Shown here: positions 1-9,160 of the stretch, one piece after another | How positions within the stretch are numbered: the first letter of the stretch is position 1 | Layout of the letters: every line of letters begins with the position of its first letter | Source: Rhizobium sp. R634 | Lineage (GTDB): Bacteria > Pseudomonadota > Alphaproteobacteria > Rhizobiales > Rhizobiaceae | Direction: 5' to 3' | Length of the DNA stretch: 64,000 bases | Assembly (NCBI RefSeq): GCF_002211305.1 | Contig: NZ_LOKW01000007.1 | Span: forward strand, 1 to 64,000 | Translations under genes and position numbers: made by a program | Notes under the pieces: model-generated | What the model saw: only the letters and a program-made list of their open reading frames with translations | Told to the model about the DNA's origin: nothing | Database searches by the model: none

Positions 1-21
1 GGGCTATGGCATTCACACATT
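1..21 (+). repeat. IS left terminal inverted repeat
   Basis: This matches the reverse complement of 1402-1422 at 18 of 21 positions and defines the left end of the IS4-family element. Confidence 0.85.
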
Positions 22-79
22 TAGAATTGCCTATGGAATGCCGTTCTGATTCTGTTGCCGCAAGCAGGAGAATTGAGCG

Positions 80-1410
80 ATGGATGATTTGCGGCTGGGG
101 CGGTTTGGCGACCGTCGCCTGGAAAAAGGGGGCGTTCTTGCTGGAGCGCCTTGTTTCGACGGCAGGCCAGGGCGTGCGGGTGCGCAAGCTGGGCGGCAAT
201 CGGGCCGGAGAGATCCGCTTGAGCCGGTTCTTGCGCAATGGAGCGGTTGATCCGCAGGCGATGATCGATGAGGCGGCCTTGCGCACGGCGGGCGGCTGCG
301 CGGATCGGCATATCCTGGCCATTCAGGATACGACGGTGGTCCGCTCCGACGGCGGTGGCGGTCTTTATCTGCATGCGATGATCGGGGTCGACGCCGACGA
401 TGGCGCGATCGTCGGGGCGATCCACGGACAGTTTCTCAGCCGCGACCAGGGCAAGCGCGGCACGCAACGTGCGCGTCCGATCGAGGAGAAGGAGAGCTAT
501 CGCTGGCTGGAGGGCGCCGACCAGGCGGCAAAGGTTTGTGCGGCGGCGCGCCACATCACCGTCATTGCCGATCGCGAAAGCGATATCTACGAGGCCTTCA
601 CCCGAAGGCCTGCCAATGTCGAGCTTGTCGTCCGCGCTGCCAAAGACCGCAGTTTCGGCAAGGACCAGCCGTCGCTGTTTGCCATGGCCGATGCCTTGCC
701 GGTTGCGGCAAAGCTTGCCTTCACCCTGCCGGCCAAGCCGGGCCGCAAGCAGCGCGACACGCAGCTGGCGATCCGCTTCAGTCCGGTGGCATTGCCGCCC
801 CCGAAGAACGGCATCTACAAGAAGACCCCGGATGGGGTGCGGCTTTATCTGGTGGATGTGCGCGAGACCGCCGCACCAGCGGGCGAGACGCCGATCCATT
901 GGCGGCTGCTGACGACTTACGCGGTGTCGGAGGCCGACGAGGCGGCGGCGGTCATCGCCCTTTATCGCCGCCGCTGGACGATCGAGCAACTGTTCCGCAC
1001 TCTGAAGACGCAGGGCTTTGATATCGAAGGCCTGCGCATCGAGGACGAGGGAGCGCTGAGCAATCTGGTGATGGCCGCCTTCGTCGCGGCCGTCATCGTA
1101 CAGCAACTGGTGCATGCCCGCGACGGCCCCGCCCGGCGCTGCCTTGCGCCCCATCGAGGACGCCTTCGCGCCAAACGACCGGCCGCTGCTGGAAGCCTTC
1201 TGCGCCAAGCTGGAGGGCAACACCGCCAGACAGAAGAACCCGCATCCCAAAGGCTCGCTTGCCTATGCCGCCTGGGTCTGCGCCCGCCTCGGTGGATGGA
1301 CCGGCTACTACGGAAAGCCTGGACCAATCGTCATGCTCGACGGATGGCACCAGTTCCAGGCCACCAAACGCGGCGTAGACCTCCTCTTATCCGCTTTCGA
1401 CAATGTGTGA
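80..1410 (+). pseudogene. IS4-family transposase, two apparent frameshifts
   Basis: This encodes a DDE transposase. The best start is ATG at 80 (MDDLRLGRFGDRRLEK), with GGAG nine bases upstream. The family-like reading leaves that frame at the G run 128-132, continues in the frame of position 132 (FLLERLVSTAG) and shifts again at a C-rich stretch, 1125-1135, into the frame ending DGWHQFQATKRG at 1410. Catalytic motifs lie in the middle frame: Asp in IQDTTVV, Asp in IADRESDIYE, and a YREK motif (YRRRWTIEQLFRTLK). Each shift needs one extra base, both in homopolymeric tracts. This could be decay, programmed frameshifting or sequencing error. As read, no single frame gives a whole enzyme. Confidence 0.8.
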
Positions 1411-1422
1411 ATCTAATAGCCC
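1402..1422 (-). repeat. IS right terminal inverted repeat
   Basis: Read on the minus strand it starts GGGCTATTAG and ends ATTCACACATT, pairing with bases 1-21. It overlaps the transposase stop codon region at 1408-1410. Confidence 0.85.
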
Positions 1423-1426
1423 CGCT

Positions 1427-1620
1427 GGGGAGAAGGTGCCCGCAGGGCGGATGAGGGGGCAGAAAACGCCAGCCTATCGAAGATAAAAGCCATGGTGGGC
1501 AGCGGCTGCATCGTGGTGATCGTAGTCACCATATTGGAAAACGGCGTTGGCATGGCGTGCCGGAACAGGTTTTCCGTGTGCCGTGTGGCCCCCTCATCCG
1601 CCTGCCGGCACCTCTCCCCG
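1427..1620. repeat. RIME-like palindromic repeat pair
   Basis: Two inverted copies of a core (GGGGAGAAGGTGCC...GGATGAGGGG) lie at about 1427-1460 and 1589-1620. Between them are about 130 bases with no supported gene. The IS right end touches the first copy. The core recurs near 7.9 kb and 8.0-8.15 kb. Similar rhizobial repeats are known as Rhizobium-specific intergenic mosaic elements; the name is given by resemblance. Confidence 0.6.
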
Positions 1621-1674
1621 ATGCCGCCACCTGCCAGTTCCTCGCAACCCTTGTAAGGTACGTTTACCACGCAC

Positions 1675-1702
1675 CAAAAAGGCCCCGCATCGCACGGGGC
1701 CC
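1675..1702 (-). terminator. Intrinsic terminator of PRC-barrel gene
   Basis: On the minus strand a GC-rich stem (GGGCCCCG / CGGGGCC) is followed by TTTTT, about 25 bases after the stop of the PRC-barrel gene. Confidence 0.85.
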
Positions 1703-1727
1703 TTCCAGCTCGGTCCGTCGGACGAGA

Positions 1728-2120
1728 TCACATCCAGTAGGGCGGCACGCCGTAGTAATCATAGACCCGGCGGCCATTGTCGTTGTACCAGGTGTCGTCA
1801 TCGTCCGAATAGCTTGGTGCGCCTTCGATCTGCTCCTTCGTCAGGTCGATGCGATAGCCATCCAGCTGGGTGTCGTAGTTCAGCTTTTCCCAGGGAAGCG
1901 GATAGTGATCGTGGCCGATGCCCAGGAAGCCGCCGAAGCTCAGCACGGCGTAGGCGACGCGGCCGTCGCGCTTTCCAAGGATCAGGCGTTCGATCGAGCC
2001 GATATGCCGGCCATCAGCACCATAGACGCGGGTGCCTTCGACGCGGTCGCTGGCGATCAGCGAAGGCGTGTCCTTCACATCAGGGTCGCGGCGGCTGGCG
2101 TCGGTTTCCTCGTTCAACAT
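1728..2120 (-). CDS. PRC-barrel domain protein
   Basis: A 130-residue soluble protein without a signal peptide. The central part (LIASDRVEGTRVYGADGRHIGSIERLIL, followed by RDGRVAYAVLSFGG) is a PRC-barrel, a small beta-barrel found in RNA-processing, photosynthetic and stress proteins. The C-terminus is acidic and Tyr-rich (SDDDDTWYNDNGRRVYDYYG). The start at 2120 is chosen over an in-frame ATG 27 bases upstream because AAAGGAGG sits about eight bases before it. It is monocistronic with its own terminator. The specific function is unknown. Confidence 0.85.
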   Translation of the reverse strand: MLNEETDASRRDPDVKDTPSLIASDRVEGTRVYGADGRHIGSIERLILGKRDGRVAYAVLSFGGFLGIGHDHYPLPWEKLNYDTQLDGYRIDLTKEQIEGAPSYSDDDDTWYNDNGRRVYDYYGVPPYWM

Positions 2121-2221
2121 CGTGCACCTCCTTTTGGTGTTCCTCATGGTGAGTGTGCAAGGTCAACGTCATGGCGGACTCAAAGTTCCCCATGTCAGGC
2201 ACGATCGCGCGGTCGCAATTG

Positions 2222-2249
2222 TTGACGTTTACGTCAAGGTTAGTATAGC
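2222..2249 (+). promoter_or_regulatory. Promoter with LiuR-like palindrome upstream of fadD
   Basis: TTGACGTTTACGTCAA (2222-2237) has two 7-bp arms around TT. It overlaps a -35-like TTGACG; a TATAGC at 2244-2249 could be the -10, with a 16-base spacer. Palindromes built on ACGT halves are typical of MerR-family LiuR sites controlling fatty-acid and branched-chain catabolism in proteobacteria. The regulator assignment is inference. Confidence 0.5.
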
Positions 2250-2369
2250 TTCAATCTCGGCTTGAACCATTCAGGCAATGGCATAAGCTGCCGGACTGGA
2301 AGGTGGAGGATACTTCCAGTCGATTCCCGGCTAGAGCCGGCGCGGCGGCCGCAAGGGAGAGAGAACACG

Positions 2370-4070
2370 ATGAACAGCATTTCCGCCCATCCGAACGGAG
2401 TAAAGCCCGACAAACCCTGGCTTGCCTCCTATCCGGATATCGTTCCCGCCGAGCTTCCGCCGCCGGAACATACATCGCTGGCGGAGCTGCTCGAAAAATC
2501 CTGCGCGCATTATTCCGACCGGACAGCCTTTTCCAGCATGGGCAAGGCGATGAGCTACCGCGAATTGGAAAGCCAGACGCGCAAGGTGGCTGCATGGCTC
2601 CAGAGCATCGGGCTTCAGAAGGGCGACCGCGTGGCTGTGATGATGCCGAACGTGCTGCAGAATCCGATCGCGACCTATGCCATCCTGCGCGCCGGCCTCG
2701 TCGTCGTGAACGTCAACCCGCTCTACACGCCGCGCGAGCTCGAGCACCAGTTGCGGGATTCCGGCGCCAAGGCGATCTTCGTCTTGGAGAATTTCGCCCG
2801 CACCGTCGAACAGGTTCTCAACAAGACGGATCTGCGCCATGTCGTCGTCACCTCGCTCGGCGAGATGCTCGGGCCTAAGGGGCTGATCATCAATTTCGTC
2901 GTGCGCAAGGTGAAAAAGCTCGTTCCCTCCTGGTCGATCCCTCAGCACAAGAGCTTCGGCCATGCGCTGCGTGAAGGCGCCGGCAAGAAACTGCAGCCGG
3001 TTGCGCTTGCAGGCGGCGACATCGCCTTTCTACAATATACCGGGGGGACGACGGGCGTCGCCAAGGGCGCCGTGCTGACGCATCAAAACCTGCTTGCCAA
3101 CAAACTGCAGCTGTCGCTCTGGCTCAGATCCGCCTTCGAGCGCAAGAAGCAGCCGGAGGTGCTGAACTTCCTCTGCGCCTTGCCGCTCTATCACATCTTC
3201 GCGCTGACGGTGAACTCGCTGATGGGCATGTCGCTTGGCGCCCACAATATCCTGATCGCCAATCCGCGCGACATTCCCGGGCTCGTCAAGGAATTCGGCA
3301 AGTCGAACATCCACATCTTCCCCGGCCTCAACACGCTGTTCAACGCGCTGATGAACAATGCCGATTTCGCCAAGCTCGACTTTTCCTCGCTGACCATGTC
3401 GCTCGGCGGCGGCATGGCCGTGCAGCGTCCGGTCGCCGAACGTTGGCTTGATATGACCGGCACGGCGATAACCGAAGGCTACGGCCTTTCCGAGACGTCG
3501 CCGGTCGCCACCGCCAACCGCTTCGATTCGCCTGAATTCACCGGTTCGATCGGCCTGCCTATCCCTTCCACCGAGCTCGACATCCGCGACGAGGCCGGTC
3601 AATCCCTGCCGCTCGGCGAAATCGGCGAGATCTGCATCCGCGGACCGCAGGTGATGGCCGGCTACTGGCAGAAGCCGGAGGAAACGGCGCGGGTGATGAC
3701 CGCCGACGGCTATTTTCGCTCCGGCGACATGGGCTTCATGGACGAACGCGGCTACACCAAGATCGTCGACCGCAAGAAGGATATGATCCTGGTCTCGGGC
3801 TTCAACGTCTATCCGAACGAGATCGAGGAGGTCGCCGCCATGCATGCCGGCATTCTCGAGGCTGCGGCGATCGGCGTGCCGGACGGGCATTCCGGCGAGG
3901 CGGTGAAGCTCTTTGTCGTCAGGAAAGATCCGAACCTGACGGAAGCGGAGGTGAAGGCCCACTGCACCGCCAACCTCACCAACTACAAGCGCCCGCGCTT
4001 CATCGAATTCCGCACCGAGCTGCCGAAGTCGCCGGTTGGCAAGATCCTGCGCAAGGACCTGCGCGGCTGA
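2370..4070 (+). CDS. fadD: Long-chain fatty-acid--CoA ligase
   Basis: This enzyme activates long-chain fatty acids to acyl-CoA (ATP to AMP + PPi), the entry step to beta-oxidation, at the inner membrane. It is 566 residues long, close to E. coli FadD. The adenylate-forming P-loop YTGGTTGVAKGA is near residues 223-234, GYGLSETSP near 369-377, YFRSGDMG near 447-454, and the C-terminal catalytic lysine is in SPVGKILRKDL. The start at 2370 follows GGGAGAGAG; an upstream in-frame ATG at 2262 would add an unlikely 36-residue extension. A LiuR-like palindrome lies about 130 bases upstream and a strong terminator follows. It is apparently monocistronic. Confidence 0.95.
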   Translation: MNSISAHPNGVKPDKPWLASYPDIVPAELPPPEHTSLAELLEKSCAHYSDRTAFSSMGKAMSYRELESQTRKVAAWLQSIGLQKGDRVAVMMPNVLQNPIATYAILRAGLVVVNVNPLYTPRELEHQLRDSGAKAIFVLENFARTVEQVLNKTDLRHVVVTSLGEMLGPKGLIINFVVRKVKKLVPSWSIPQHKSFGHALREGAGKKLQPVALAGGDIAFLQYTGGTTGVAKGAVLTHQNLLANKLQLSLWLRSAFERKKQPEVLNFLCALPLYHIFALTVNSLMGMSLGAHNILIANPRDIPGLVKEFGKSNIHIFPGLNTLFNALMNNADFAKLDFSSLTMSLGGGMAVQRPVAERWLDMTGTAITEGYGLSETSPVATANRFDSPEFTGSIGLPIPSTELDIRDEAGQSLPLGEIGEICIRGPQVMAGYWQKPEETARVMTADGYFRSGDMGFMDERGYTKIVDRKKDMILVSGFNVYPNEIEEVAAMHAGILEAAAIGVPDGHSGEAVKLFVVRKDPNLTEAEVKAHCTANLTNYKRPRFIEFRTELPKSPVGKILRKDLRG

Positions 4071-4095
4071 ATTTGACAGCCCTATGAAATTAATG

Positions 4096-4124
4096 GCCAT
4101 CCGCCTGCCGCGGGTGGCTTTTTT
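4096..4124 (+). terminator. Intrinsic terminator after fadD
   Basis: A nine-pair stem GCCATCCGC / GCGGGTGGC with loop CTGCC is followed by TTTTTT, 25 bases after the fadD stop. Confidence 0.9.
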
Positions 4125-4209
4125 CGTGTTGGAGCGGCGGCCGAACTTGATTTGCGCCCGATAAAGCGAATAGTTTCCGCAACTCTTTCCGCCTCCAAAG
4201 GAGCCTCCC

Positions 4210-5835
4210 ATGAACGCCATCGTCGACCAGCTGAAAAGCACCGCTGATGCCACCAAGGCAACCGACCTCCGCGCCGCCTTCGCAGCCGATTCGCAGCGCT
4301 TCCAGCGTTTCTCCGTCTCGCTTGACGACCTGCTGATGGATTTCTCCAAGACGGCGGTGAACGACGAGATCCTGAAGCTGCTGGTCAAGCTCGCCGAAGA
4401 AGGCGGTGTCGAGAAGAAGCGCGAGGAGATGTTCTCCGGCAAGGCGATCAATTTCACCGAGGAGCGCGCCGTTCTGCACACAGCGCTGCGCAACCGGTCG
4501 AACACGCCGGTTCTGGTCGACGGCAAGGATGTCATGCCCGATGTCAACGCCGTGCTCGCCGCCATGGGCAAATTCGCCGACGAGATCCGCTCCGGCGCGC
4601 TGAAGGGCGCGACCGGCAAGGCGATCACCGATGTCATCAATATCGGCATCGGCGGCTCGGATCTCGGCCCGGTCATGGCGACGCTGGCGCTCGCGCCCTT
4701 CCATGACGGCCCGCGCGCGCATTTCGTTTCCAATATCGACGGCGCCCATATTGCGGACATCCTGAAGCTGGTGCAGCCGGAGACGACGCTCTTCATCGTC
4801 GCCTCGAAGACCTTCACCACCGTGGAGACGATGACCAATGCGCAGACGGCACGCAATTTCATCGCCAAGGCGCTCGGCGAAGCGGCCGTGCAGCATCATT
4901 TCGCTGCCGTCTCGACGGCGCTCGACAAGGTCGCCGCCTTCGGCATCGACAGCGCCCGCGTCTTCGGCTTCTGGGATTGGGTCGGCGGCCGCTATTCGAT
5001 CTGGTCGGCCATCGGCCTGCCGCTGATGATCGCGATCGGGCCTGAGAATTTCGGCAAGTTCCTCGACGGCGCCCATGCCGTCGACAATCATTTCCGTAAG
5101 GCGCCGATTACCGAAAACCTGCCGATGCTGCTTGGCCTGATCGGCTTCTACCACCGCAATGTGCTCGGTTATCCCACCCGCGCCATCCTGCCCTACGACC
5201 AGCGTCTGTCGCGCTTTCCCGCCTATCTCCAGCAGCTCGACATGGAATCGAACGGCAAGGGCGTCACCATCGACGGCACGCCGGTCGAGGGCAATTCCGG
5301 CCCGGTCGTCTGGGGCGAGCCCGGCACCAACGGCCAGCACGCCTTCTACCAGCTGATCCATCAGGGTACGAGCATTATCCCGGCCGAATTCATGATCGCC
5401 GCCAACGCCTTCGAGCCGGAGCTTCGCCATCAGCACCAGCTGCTGATCTCCAACGTTCTCGCTCAGTCGGAAGCGCTGATGAAGGGCCGCACCTTCGAGG
5501 AAGCCAAGAAGCAGCTGACCGACAAGGGTATGGACGACAAGAAGGCCGATTTCATCGCCCCGCACCGTGTCTTCCAGGGCAACCGACCGTCGATCACCTT
5601 CGTTTATGACAAGCTGACGCCTTATGCGCTCGGCCGGCTGATCGCGCTTTACGAACATCGCGTCTTCGTCGAAGGCGTGCTGTTCCGCATCAACTCCTTC
5701 GACCAGTGGGGTGTCGAGCTGGGCAAGGAACTGGCGACGGGCCTGCTTCCCGTCGTCGAGGGCAAGGAGAGCGCGGCATCGCATGATTCCTCGACTCAAG
5801 GGCTTGTCGCGGCGCTGGCGAAGCTGGCGAATTAA
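4210..5835 (+). CDS. pgi: Glucose-6-phosphate isomerase
   Basis: This enzyme interconverts glucose-6-phosphate and fructose-6-phosphate. At 541 residues it is the usual length for the bacterial PGI family. Visible signatures include [15 protein letters not shown] near residue 140, the sugar-phosphate-binding [10 protein letters not shown] near 199, and the C-terminal family pattern [13 protein letters not shown]. The start is supported by AAAGGAG eight bases upstream. In a rhizobium it links imported fructose (after phosphorylation) to the Entner-Doudoroff and pentose pathways. A RIME-like element immediately downstream takes the place of an obvious terminator. Confidence 0.97.
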   Translation: MNAIVDQLKSTADATKATDLRAAFAADSQRFQRFSVSLDDLLMDFSKTAVNDEILKLLVKLAEEGGVEKKREEMFSGKAINFTEERAVLHTALRNRSNTPVLVDGKDVMPDVNAVLAAMGKFADEIRSGALKGATGKAITDVINIGIGGSDLGPVMATLALAPFHDGPRAHFVSNIDGAHIADILKLVQPETTLFIVASKTFTTVETMTNAQTARNFIAKALGEAAVQHHFAAVSTALDKVAAFGIDSARVFGFWDWVGGRYSIWSAIGLPLMIAIGPENFGKFLDGAHAVDNHFRKAPITENLPMLLGLIGFYHRNVLGYPTRAILPYDQRLSRFPAYLQQLDMESNGKGVTIDGTPVEGNSGPVVWGEPGTNGQHAFYQLIHQGTSIIPAEFMIAANAFEPELRHQHQLLISNVLAQSEALMKGRTFEEAKKQLTDKGMDDKKADFIAPHRVFQGNRPSITFVYDKLTPYALGRLIALYEHRVFVEGVLFRINSFDQWGVELGKELATGLLPVVEGKESAASHDSSTQGLVAALAKLAN

Positions 5836-5848
5836 GCGCTTGAGATTG

Positions 5849-5985
5849 CCCCTCACCCTAACCCTCTCCCCGTACTGACGGGGAGAGGGGACGTGCCATG
5901 CGAGAGGTGAGTGGGGCACGGAGAGGTTGCGGCATGTCCCTTCGCCCCGTTTACGGGGAGAAGGTGGCGGCAGCCGGATGAGGGG
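5849..5985. repeat. RIME-like intergenic mosaic element, copy 1
   Basis: About 137 bases flanked by CCCCTCACCC and GGATGAGGGG, with internal palindromes such as CTCCCCGT...ACGGGGAG. Closely related full-length copies lie at 20,936-21,060 and, inverted, at 37,917-38,050. All three sit directly after the 3' end of a gene. Confidence 0.75.
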
Positions 5986-6377
5986 CGAAGCGGGCTTCAG
6001 CCTTACAAACCAAGCTCATGCACCAGAGCGGATTGCCGCCAACATAGTCATTGCGGCCCGCAATTGATGAACTGAACGCGGCCGGCCGGGGTGTATTCCT
6101 GGCGATAGGCCCTGCGGCACGAACCGGATTGAACATTCTTCTAATAGAAAATTTTAGAAAGAATTCTTTCAATCTGATGGAATCGCCCTAGATTTAAGCA
6201 AATTCTGTGCGGAAATTCTCCGTTGTCCCCGTTGGCATCTGCACCGGGCCGCTCGCGTCCGGGTCGGCTCTGTCGATGTCGGCGCCTTCACCGTATGGTC
6301 CCTGCCCAAGTTCAGGAGATGCCTCAAGACGCTCGTCACACAGCGTTTTCATGTCCCATCTTCACAAAAGGAACCCC
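5986..6377. other. otsA upstream region with AT-rich palindromes
   Basis: No gene is supported here. Around 6138-6170 the DNA turns AT-rich and holds a perfect 14-bp palindrome GAAAGAATTCTTTC (6157-6170), preceded by TTCTAA...TTAGAA. Such TTAGAA/TTCTAA pairs resemble rhizobial iron-responsive (Irr box) elements only loosely. A promoter for otsA should lie here but no clear -35/-10 pair stands out. Confidence 0.4.
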
Positions 6378-7784
6378 ATGAGCCGTCTTATCGTCGTTTC
6401 CAATCGCGTTCCCGTGCCGAGCAAAGATGGTGGCGCCGCTGCCGGCGGCCTCGCCGTCGCGCTGCAGGCAGCCCTGCAGGAGCGTGGCGGCATCTGGATG
6501 GGATGGTCGGGAGAATCGAGCGGCGACAGGGAACCGGGCGCGCTGTCGCAACAGCAGAATGGCAATATCACCTATGCCCTGACCGACCTCACCGACACCG
6601 ACGTCGAGGAATATTATCGCGGTTTTGCAAACCGCGTTCTCTGGCCGATCTGCCACTACCGCCTGGATCTCGCCGAATATGGCCGTAAGGAAATGGCCGG
6701 TTACTTCCGCGTCAACCGGTTCTTTGCGCACCGGCTGGCGCCGTTGATCGAGCCGGACGACATCATCTGGGTTCACGATTATCACCTCATCCCGCTCGCC
6801 GCCGAACTGCGCCAGATGGGGCTGAAGAACCGGATCGGCTTCTTTCTGCACATTCCCTGGCCGCCGGCCGACATTCTCGTCACCATGCCGGTTCACGAGG
6901 AAATCATGCGTGGGCTCTCGCATTACGATCTCGTCGGCTTTCAGACGGACTATGATCTCCAGAATTTCGCCGGCTATCTCAGACGGGAGGGCATTGGCGA
7001 CGACCTCGGCGACGGCTTGTTCGATTCGCATGGACGGACATTCAAGGCCGGCGCCTATCCGATCGGCATCGAGACGGCGGCCTTCGCCGAATTCGCCGAA
7101 AAAGCGGCAAACAACGTCATGGTCCAGAAGACCCGGCGCAGCATCGAAGGCCGCGACATGATCATCGGGGTCGACCGGCTCGATTATTCGAAGGGCATCA
7201 TTCAGCGGCTGGAAGCGTTCGAGCGCTTCATCACCGGCAATCCGGCCTACCAGAACAAGGTGACTTTTCTGCAGGTCACCCCGAAATCGCGATCGGAAGT
7301 TCCCGAATACGAGCATATGCAAAAAATGGTCGCCGAGCAGGCCGGCCGCGTCAACGGCGCCATCGGAACGATCGACTGGGTGCCGATCCGTTATGTCAAC
7401 CGATCGATCAGCCGCAACGTGCTTGCCGGCCTGTACAGGCTGGCGACGATTGGACTGGTCACGCCGCTGCGCGACGGCATGAACCTCGTCGCCAAGGAAT
7501 ATGTCGCCGCCCAGGATCCGGATCGACCGGGTGTCTTGGTGCTGTCACGCTTTGCCGGCGCGGCACGAGAATTGAAAGGCGCGCTGCTGGTCAATCCCTA
7601 TGATGTCGAAGGCACCGCCAATGCGATTGCGCGGGGGCTCGCCATGTCACTTGAGGAGCGCCGCGATCGCTGGAGCATGATGATGGAGCATTTGTTCTCT
7701 CACGACGTCTCGCTGTGGTGCAAAGATTTCCTGCGGGATCTGGTGGCTGGTCCGAGTTCCGACCGGAGCGGGACTCGGGGATAG
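6378..7784 (+). CDS. otsA: Trehalose-6-phosphate synthase
   Basis: A glycosyltransferase family 20 enzyme making trehalose-6-phosphate from UDP-glucose and glucose-6-phosphate, for osmoprotection and desiccation tolerance. It has 468 residues, typical of OtsA. The N-terminus [15 protein letters not shown] carries the glucose-6-P-binding start of the family. [11 protein letters not shown], the HIPWPP loop, [12 protein letters not shown] and the C-terminal [18 protein letters not shown] (nucleotide-sugar site) are all present. The start at 6378 has AAAGGAA upstream; a longer in-frame start at 6207 lacks support. No otsB phosphatase gene is adjacent. Confidence 0.95.
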   Translation: MSRLIVVSNRVPVPSKDGGAAAGGLAVALQAALQERGGIWMGWSGESSGDREPGALSQQQNGNITYALTDLTDTDVEEYYRGFANRVLWPICHYRLDLAEYGRKEMAGYFRVNRFFAHRLAPLIEPDDIIWVHDYHLIPLAAELRQMGLKNRIGFFLHIPWPPADILVTMPVHEEIMRGLSHYDLVGFQTDYDLQNFAGYLRREGIGDDLGDGLFDSHGRTFKAGAYPIGIETAAFAEFAEKAANNVMVQKTRRSIEGRDMIIGVDRLDYSKGIIQRLEAFERFITGNPAYQNKVTFLQVTPKSRSEVPEYEHMQKMVAEQAGRVNGAIGTIDWVPIRYVNRSISRNVLAGLYRLATIGLVTPLRDGMNLVAKEYVAAQDPDRPGVLVLSRFAGAARELKGALLVNPYDVEGTANAIARGLAMSLEERRDRWSMMMEHLFSHDVSLWCKDFLRDLVAGPSSDRSGTRG

Positions 7785-7867
7785 GCTCTTTAGCGCGCTA
7801 AGAATGAAATCTCTGGCAAATCAGTGCTGGTTGGCACGGGAAATGGGGCGTAGGCGTTGCAGCATAT

Positions 7868-8153
7868 CCCCTTCTCCCCCGCGGGGAGAAGGTGCCGGCA
7901 GGCGGATGAGGGGGCCGCCCGGCACAAGCCTCACATCATCCCAAACTTCATACCGCGCCGTCCTAAACAAGCTCGAAATGATTTCGGCGGGATTGAATCC
8001 CGTGGGAGGACCCTACTGAGACCAGCATGTGCAGCCCCCTCATCCGCCCTACGGGCACCTTCTCCCCGCTGGGGAGAAGAGGGAACCGAGACGTCGCGGC
8101 ATTCCTCCTTCACCCCGTTTAAGGGGAGAGGGTGCCGGCAGGCGGATGAGAGG
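7868..8153. repeat. Tandem RIME-like palindromic repeats
   Basis: This region holds at least two copies of the short repeat type (CCTTCTCCCC...GGGGAGAAGGTGCCGGCAGGCGGATGAG): 7868-7914 and a compound copy at 8035-8153. They are separated by about 120 bases with no convincing ORF. The stretch fills the gap between the convergent otsA and frk genes and may act as a transcription or mRNA-end barrier. Confidence 0.7.
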
Positions 8154-8171
8154 CCGACGCTGGCTTAAGCC

Positions 8172-9098
8172 TTAAAGCCCGATCTCATGCGCCCAGGGCG
8201 GGTTGGCGCCGGCGCGGGAGACGGTGACGGCGGCGGCTTTGGCGCCGAGCGTCAGGGCGTTGCGCACCGCCTGTTCGTCGAGCGAGGCGACTTGCGCCTT
8301 GGTCAGCAGGCCATCCCTCTTCAGCGAGGCCAGCACGCCGGCATCGAAAGTGTCGCCGGCGCCGACCGTGTCGACCACTGCGACGCGCTGGCTCGGCACC
8401 GTCACCTTGCGATCCCTGGTGTAGCCGGAAGCGCCCTCGGCGCCCTTGGTGATGACGACGAGCTTGGCGCCATGATCGAGCCAATGGGCGGCGAGCGCAT
8501 CATGATCGCCGGAAAGGCCGAACCAGTCGAGATCTTCGTCGGAGAACTTCACGATGTCGGATTTCGCGGCCATGCGCTTGATGCGGGCCATATGCGCCGA
8601 CTTGTCCTTGATGAAGCCGGGACGGATGTTGGGATCGAGCGAGATGACTCGCTTTTCGGCCTCGCGGTCGAGCAGCGCTTCGTAGGTTTCGCCGCAGGGG
8701 CTCGGGATCAGGCTGATGGCGCCGAAATGCAGCGCCTCGCAATCGTCGCCGAGGGTGGGCAGGTCGGCTTCGGTGATCATGCGGCCGGCGGTGCCCTCGT
8801 CGTAGAAGGCATAGGTCGCCTGGCCGTTGACCAGCTTGACGAAGGCGATGGTCGAGGGGCGCTGCGTGATGGCGCAGGGGCTGTAATCGACATTGCTCGC
8901 CTTTAGCGTCGCAAGCAGGATTTCGCCCATCATGTCGTCGGCAATACCGGTGAAGAAGGCCGTGGGTATGCCGAGGCGCCCGAGCGCGATCGCAGTGTTG
9001 AAGATCGCACCGCCGGCATAGGGTGCAAAACCCTTTTCACCAAGGGTCGTGTCCCTCGGCAGCATGTCGATCAAGGCTTCGCCGCAGCACAAAATCAT
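8172..9098 (-). CDS. frk: Fructokinase (PfkB family)
   Basis: This kinase phosphorylates fructose to fructose-6-phosphate using ATP. It has 308 residues. The N-terminal PfkB pattern (YAGGAIFNTAIALGRLG, residues 28-43) and the C-terminal active-site motif DTVGAGDTFDAG (catalytic Asp249 in GAGD) are intact. The start at 9098 has GGGAGGA six bases upstream. Rhizobial fructokinase of this type is encoded apart from other sugar genes, as here, though the fructose transporter locus lies only 7 kb away. It could act on related ketoses or ribose, but the sequence best resembles rhizobial Frk. Confidence 0.9.
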   Translation of the reverse strand: MILCCGEALIDMLPRDTTLGEKGFAPYAGGAIFNTAIALGRLGIPTAFFTGIADDMMGEILLATLKASNVDYSPCAITQRPSTIAFVKLVNGQATYAFYDEGTAGRMITEADLPTLGDDCEALHFGAISLIPSPCGETYEALLDREAEKRVISLDPNIRPGFIKDKSAHMARIKRMAAKSDIVKFSDEDLDWFGLSGDHDALAAHWLDHGAKLVVITKGAEGASGYTRDRKVTVPSQRVAVVDTVGAGDTFDAGVLASLKRDGLLTKAQVASLDEQAVRNALTLGAKAAAVTVSRAGANPPWAHEIGL

Positions 9099-9160
9099 CG
9101 AATTCCTCCCACAGGGCCTATGCGTTCTTCAATCGATTTAAGCGAGCTTTTGTCAAAAGG

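Larger units (their letters stand above)
1..1422 (+). mobile_element. IS4-family insertion sequence
   Basis: The element is bounded by imperfect 21-bp terminal inverted repeats at 1-21 and 1402-1422. They begin GGGCTAT and end ATTCACACATT, with a three-base mismatch block between (18 of 21 match). It carries one transposase gene that is now frameshifted. The right end abuts a RIME-like palindromic repeat, so the element probably inserted in or beside such a repeat. The left flank lies outside the window, so a target-site duplication cannot be checked and the true left end could be a base further out. Confidence 0.85.

Noticed and set aside
1547..2225. Plus-strand frames over the PRC-barrel gene
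   Set aside because: The minus strand has a family-matching protein with a strong ribosome-binding site and terminator; the plus frames cross a repeat and that terminator.
3030..4868. Long open frame on the minus strand opposite fadD and pgi
   Set aside because: High-GC antisense frames are often open. The plus-strand genes here have complete family motifs and good starts, and the antisense translation shows no recognisable domain and spans two genes and a terminator.
4090..5919. 609-codon minus-strand frame opposite pgi
   Set aside because: It is antisense to a complete glucose-6-phosphate isomerase, has a repetitive Arg/Asp/Gly-rich translation typical of shadow frames, and starts within a RIME-like repeat.
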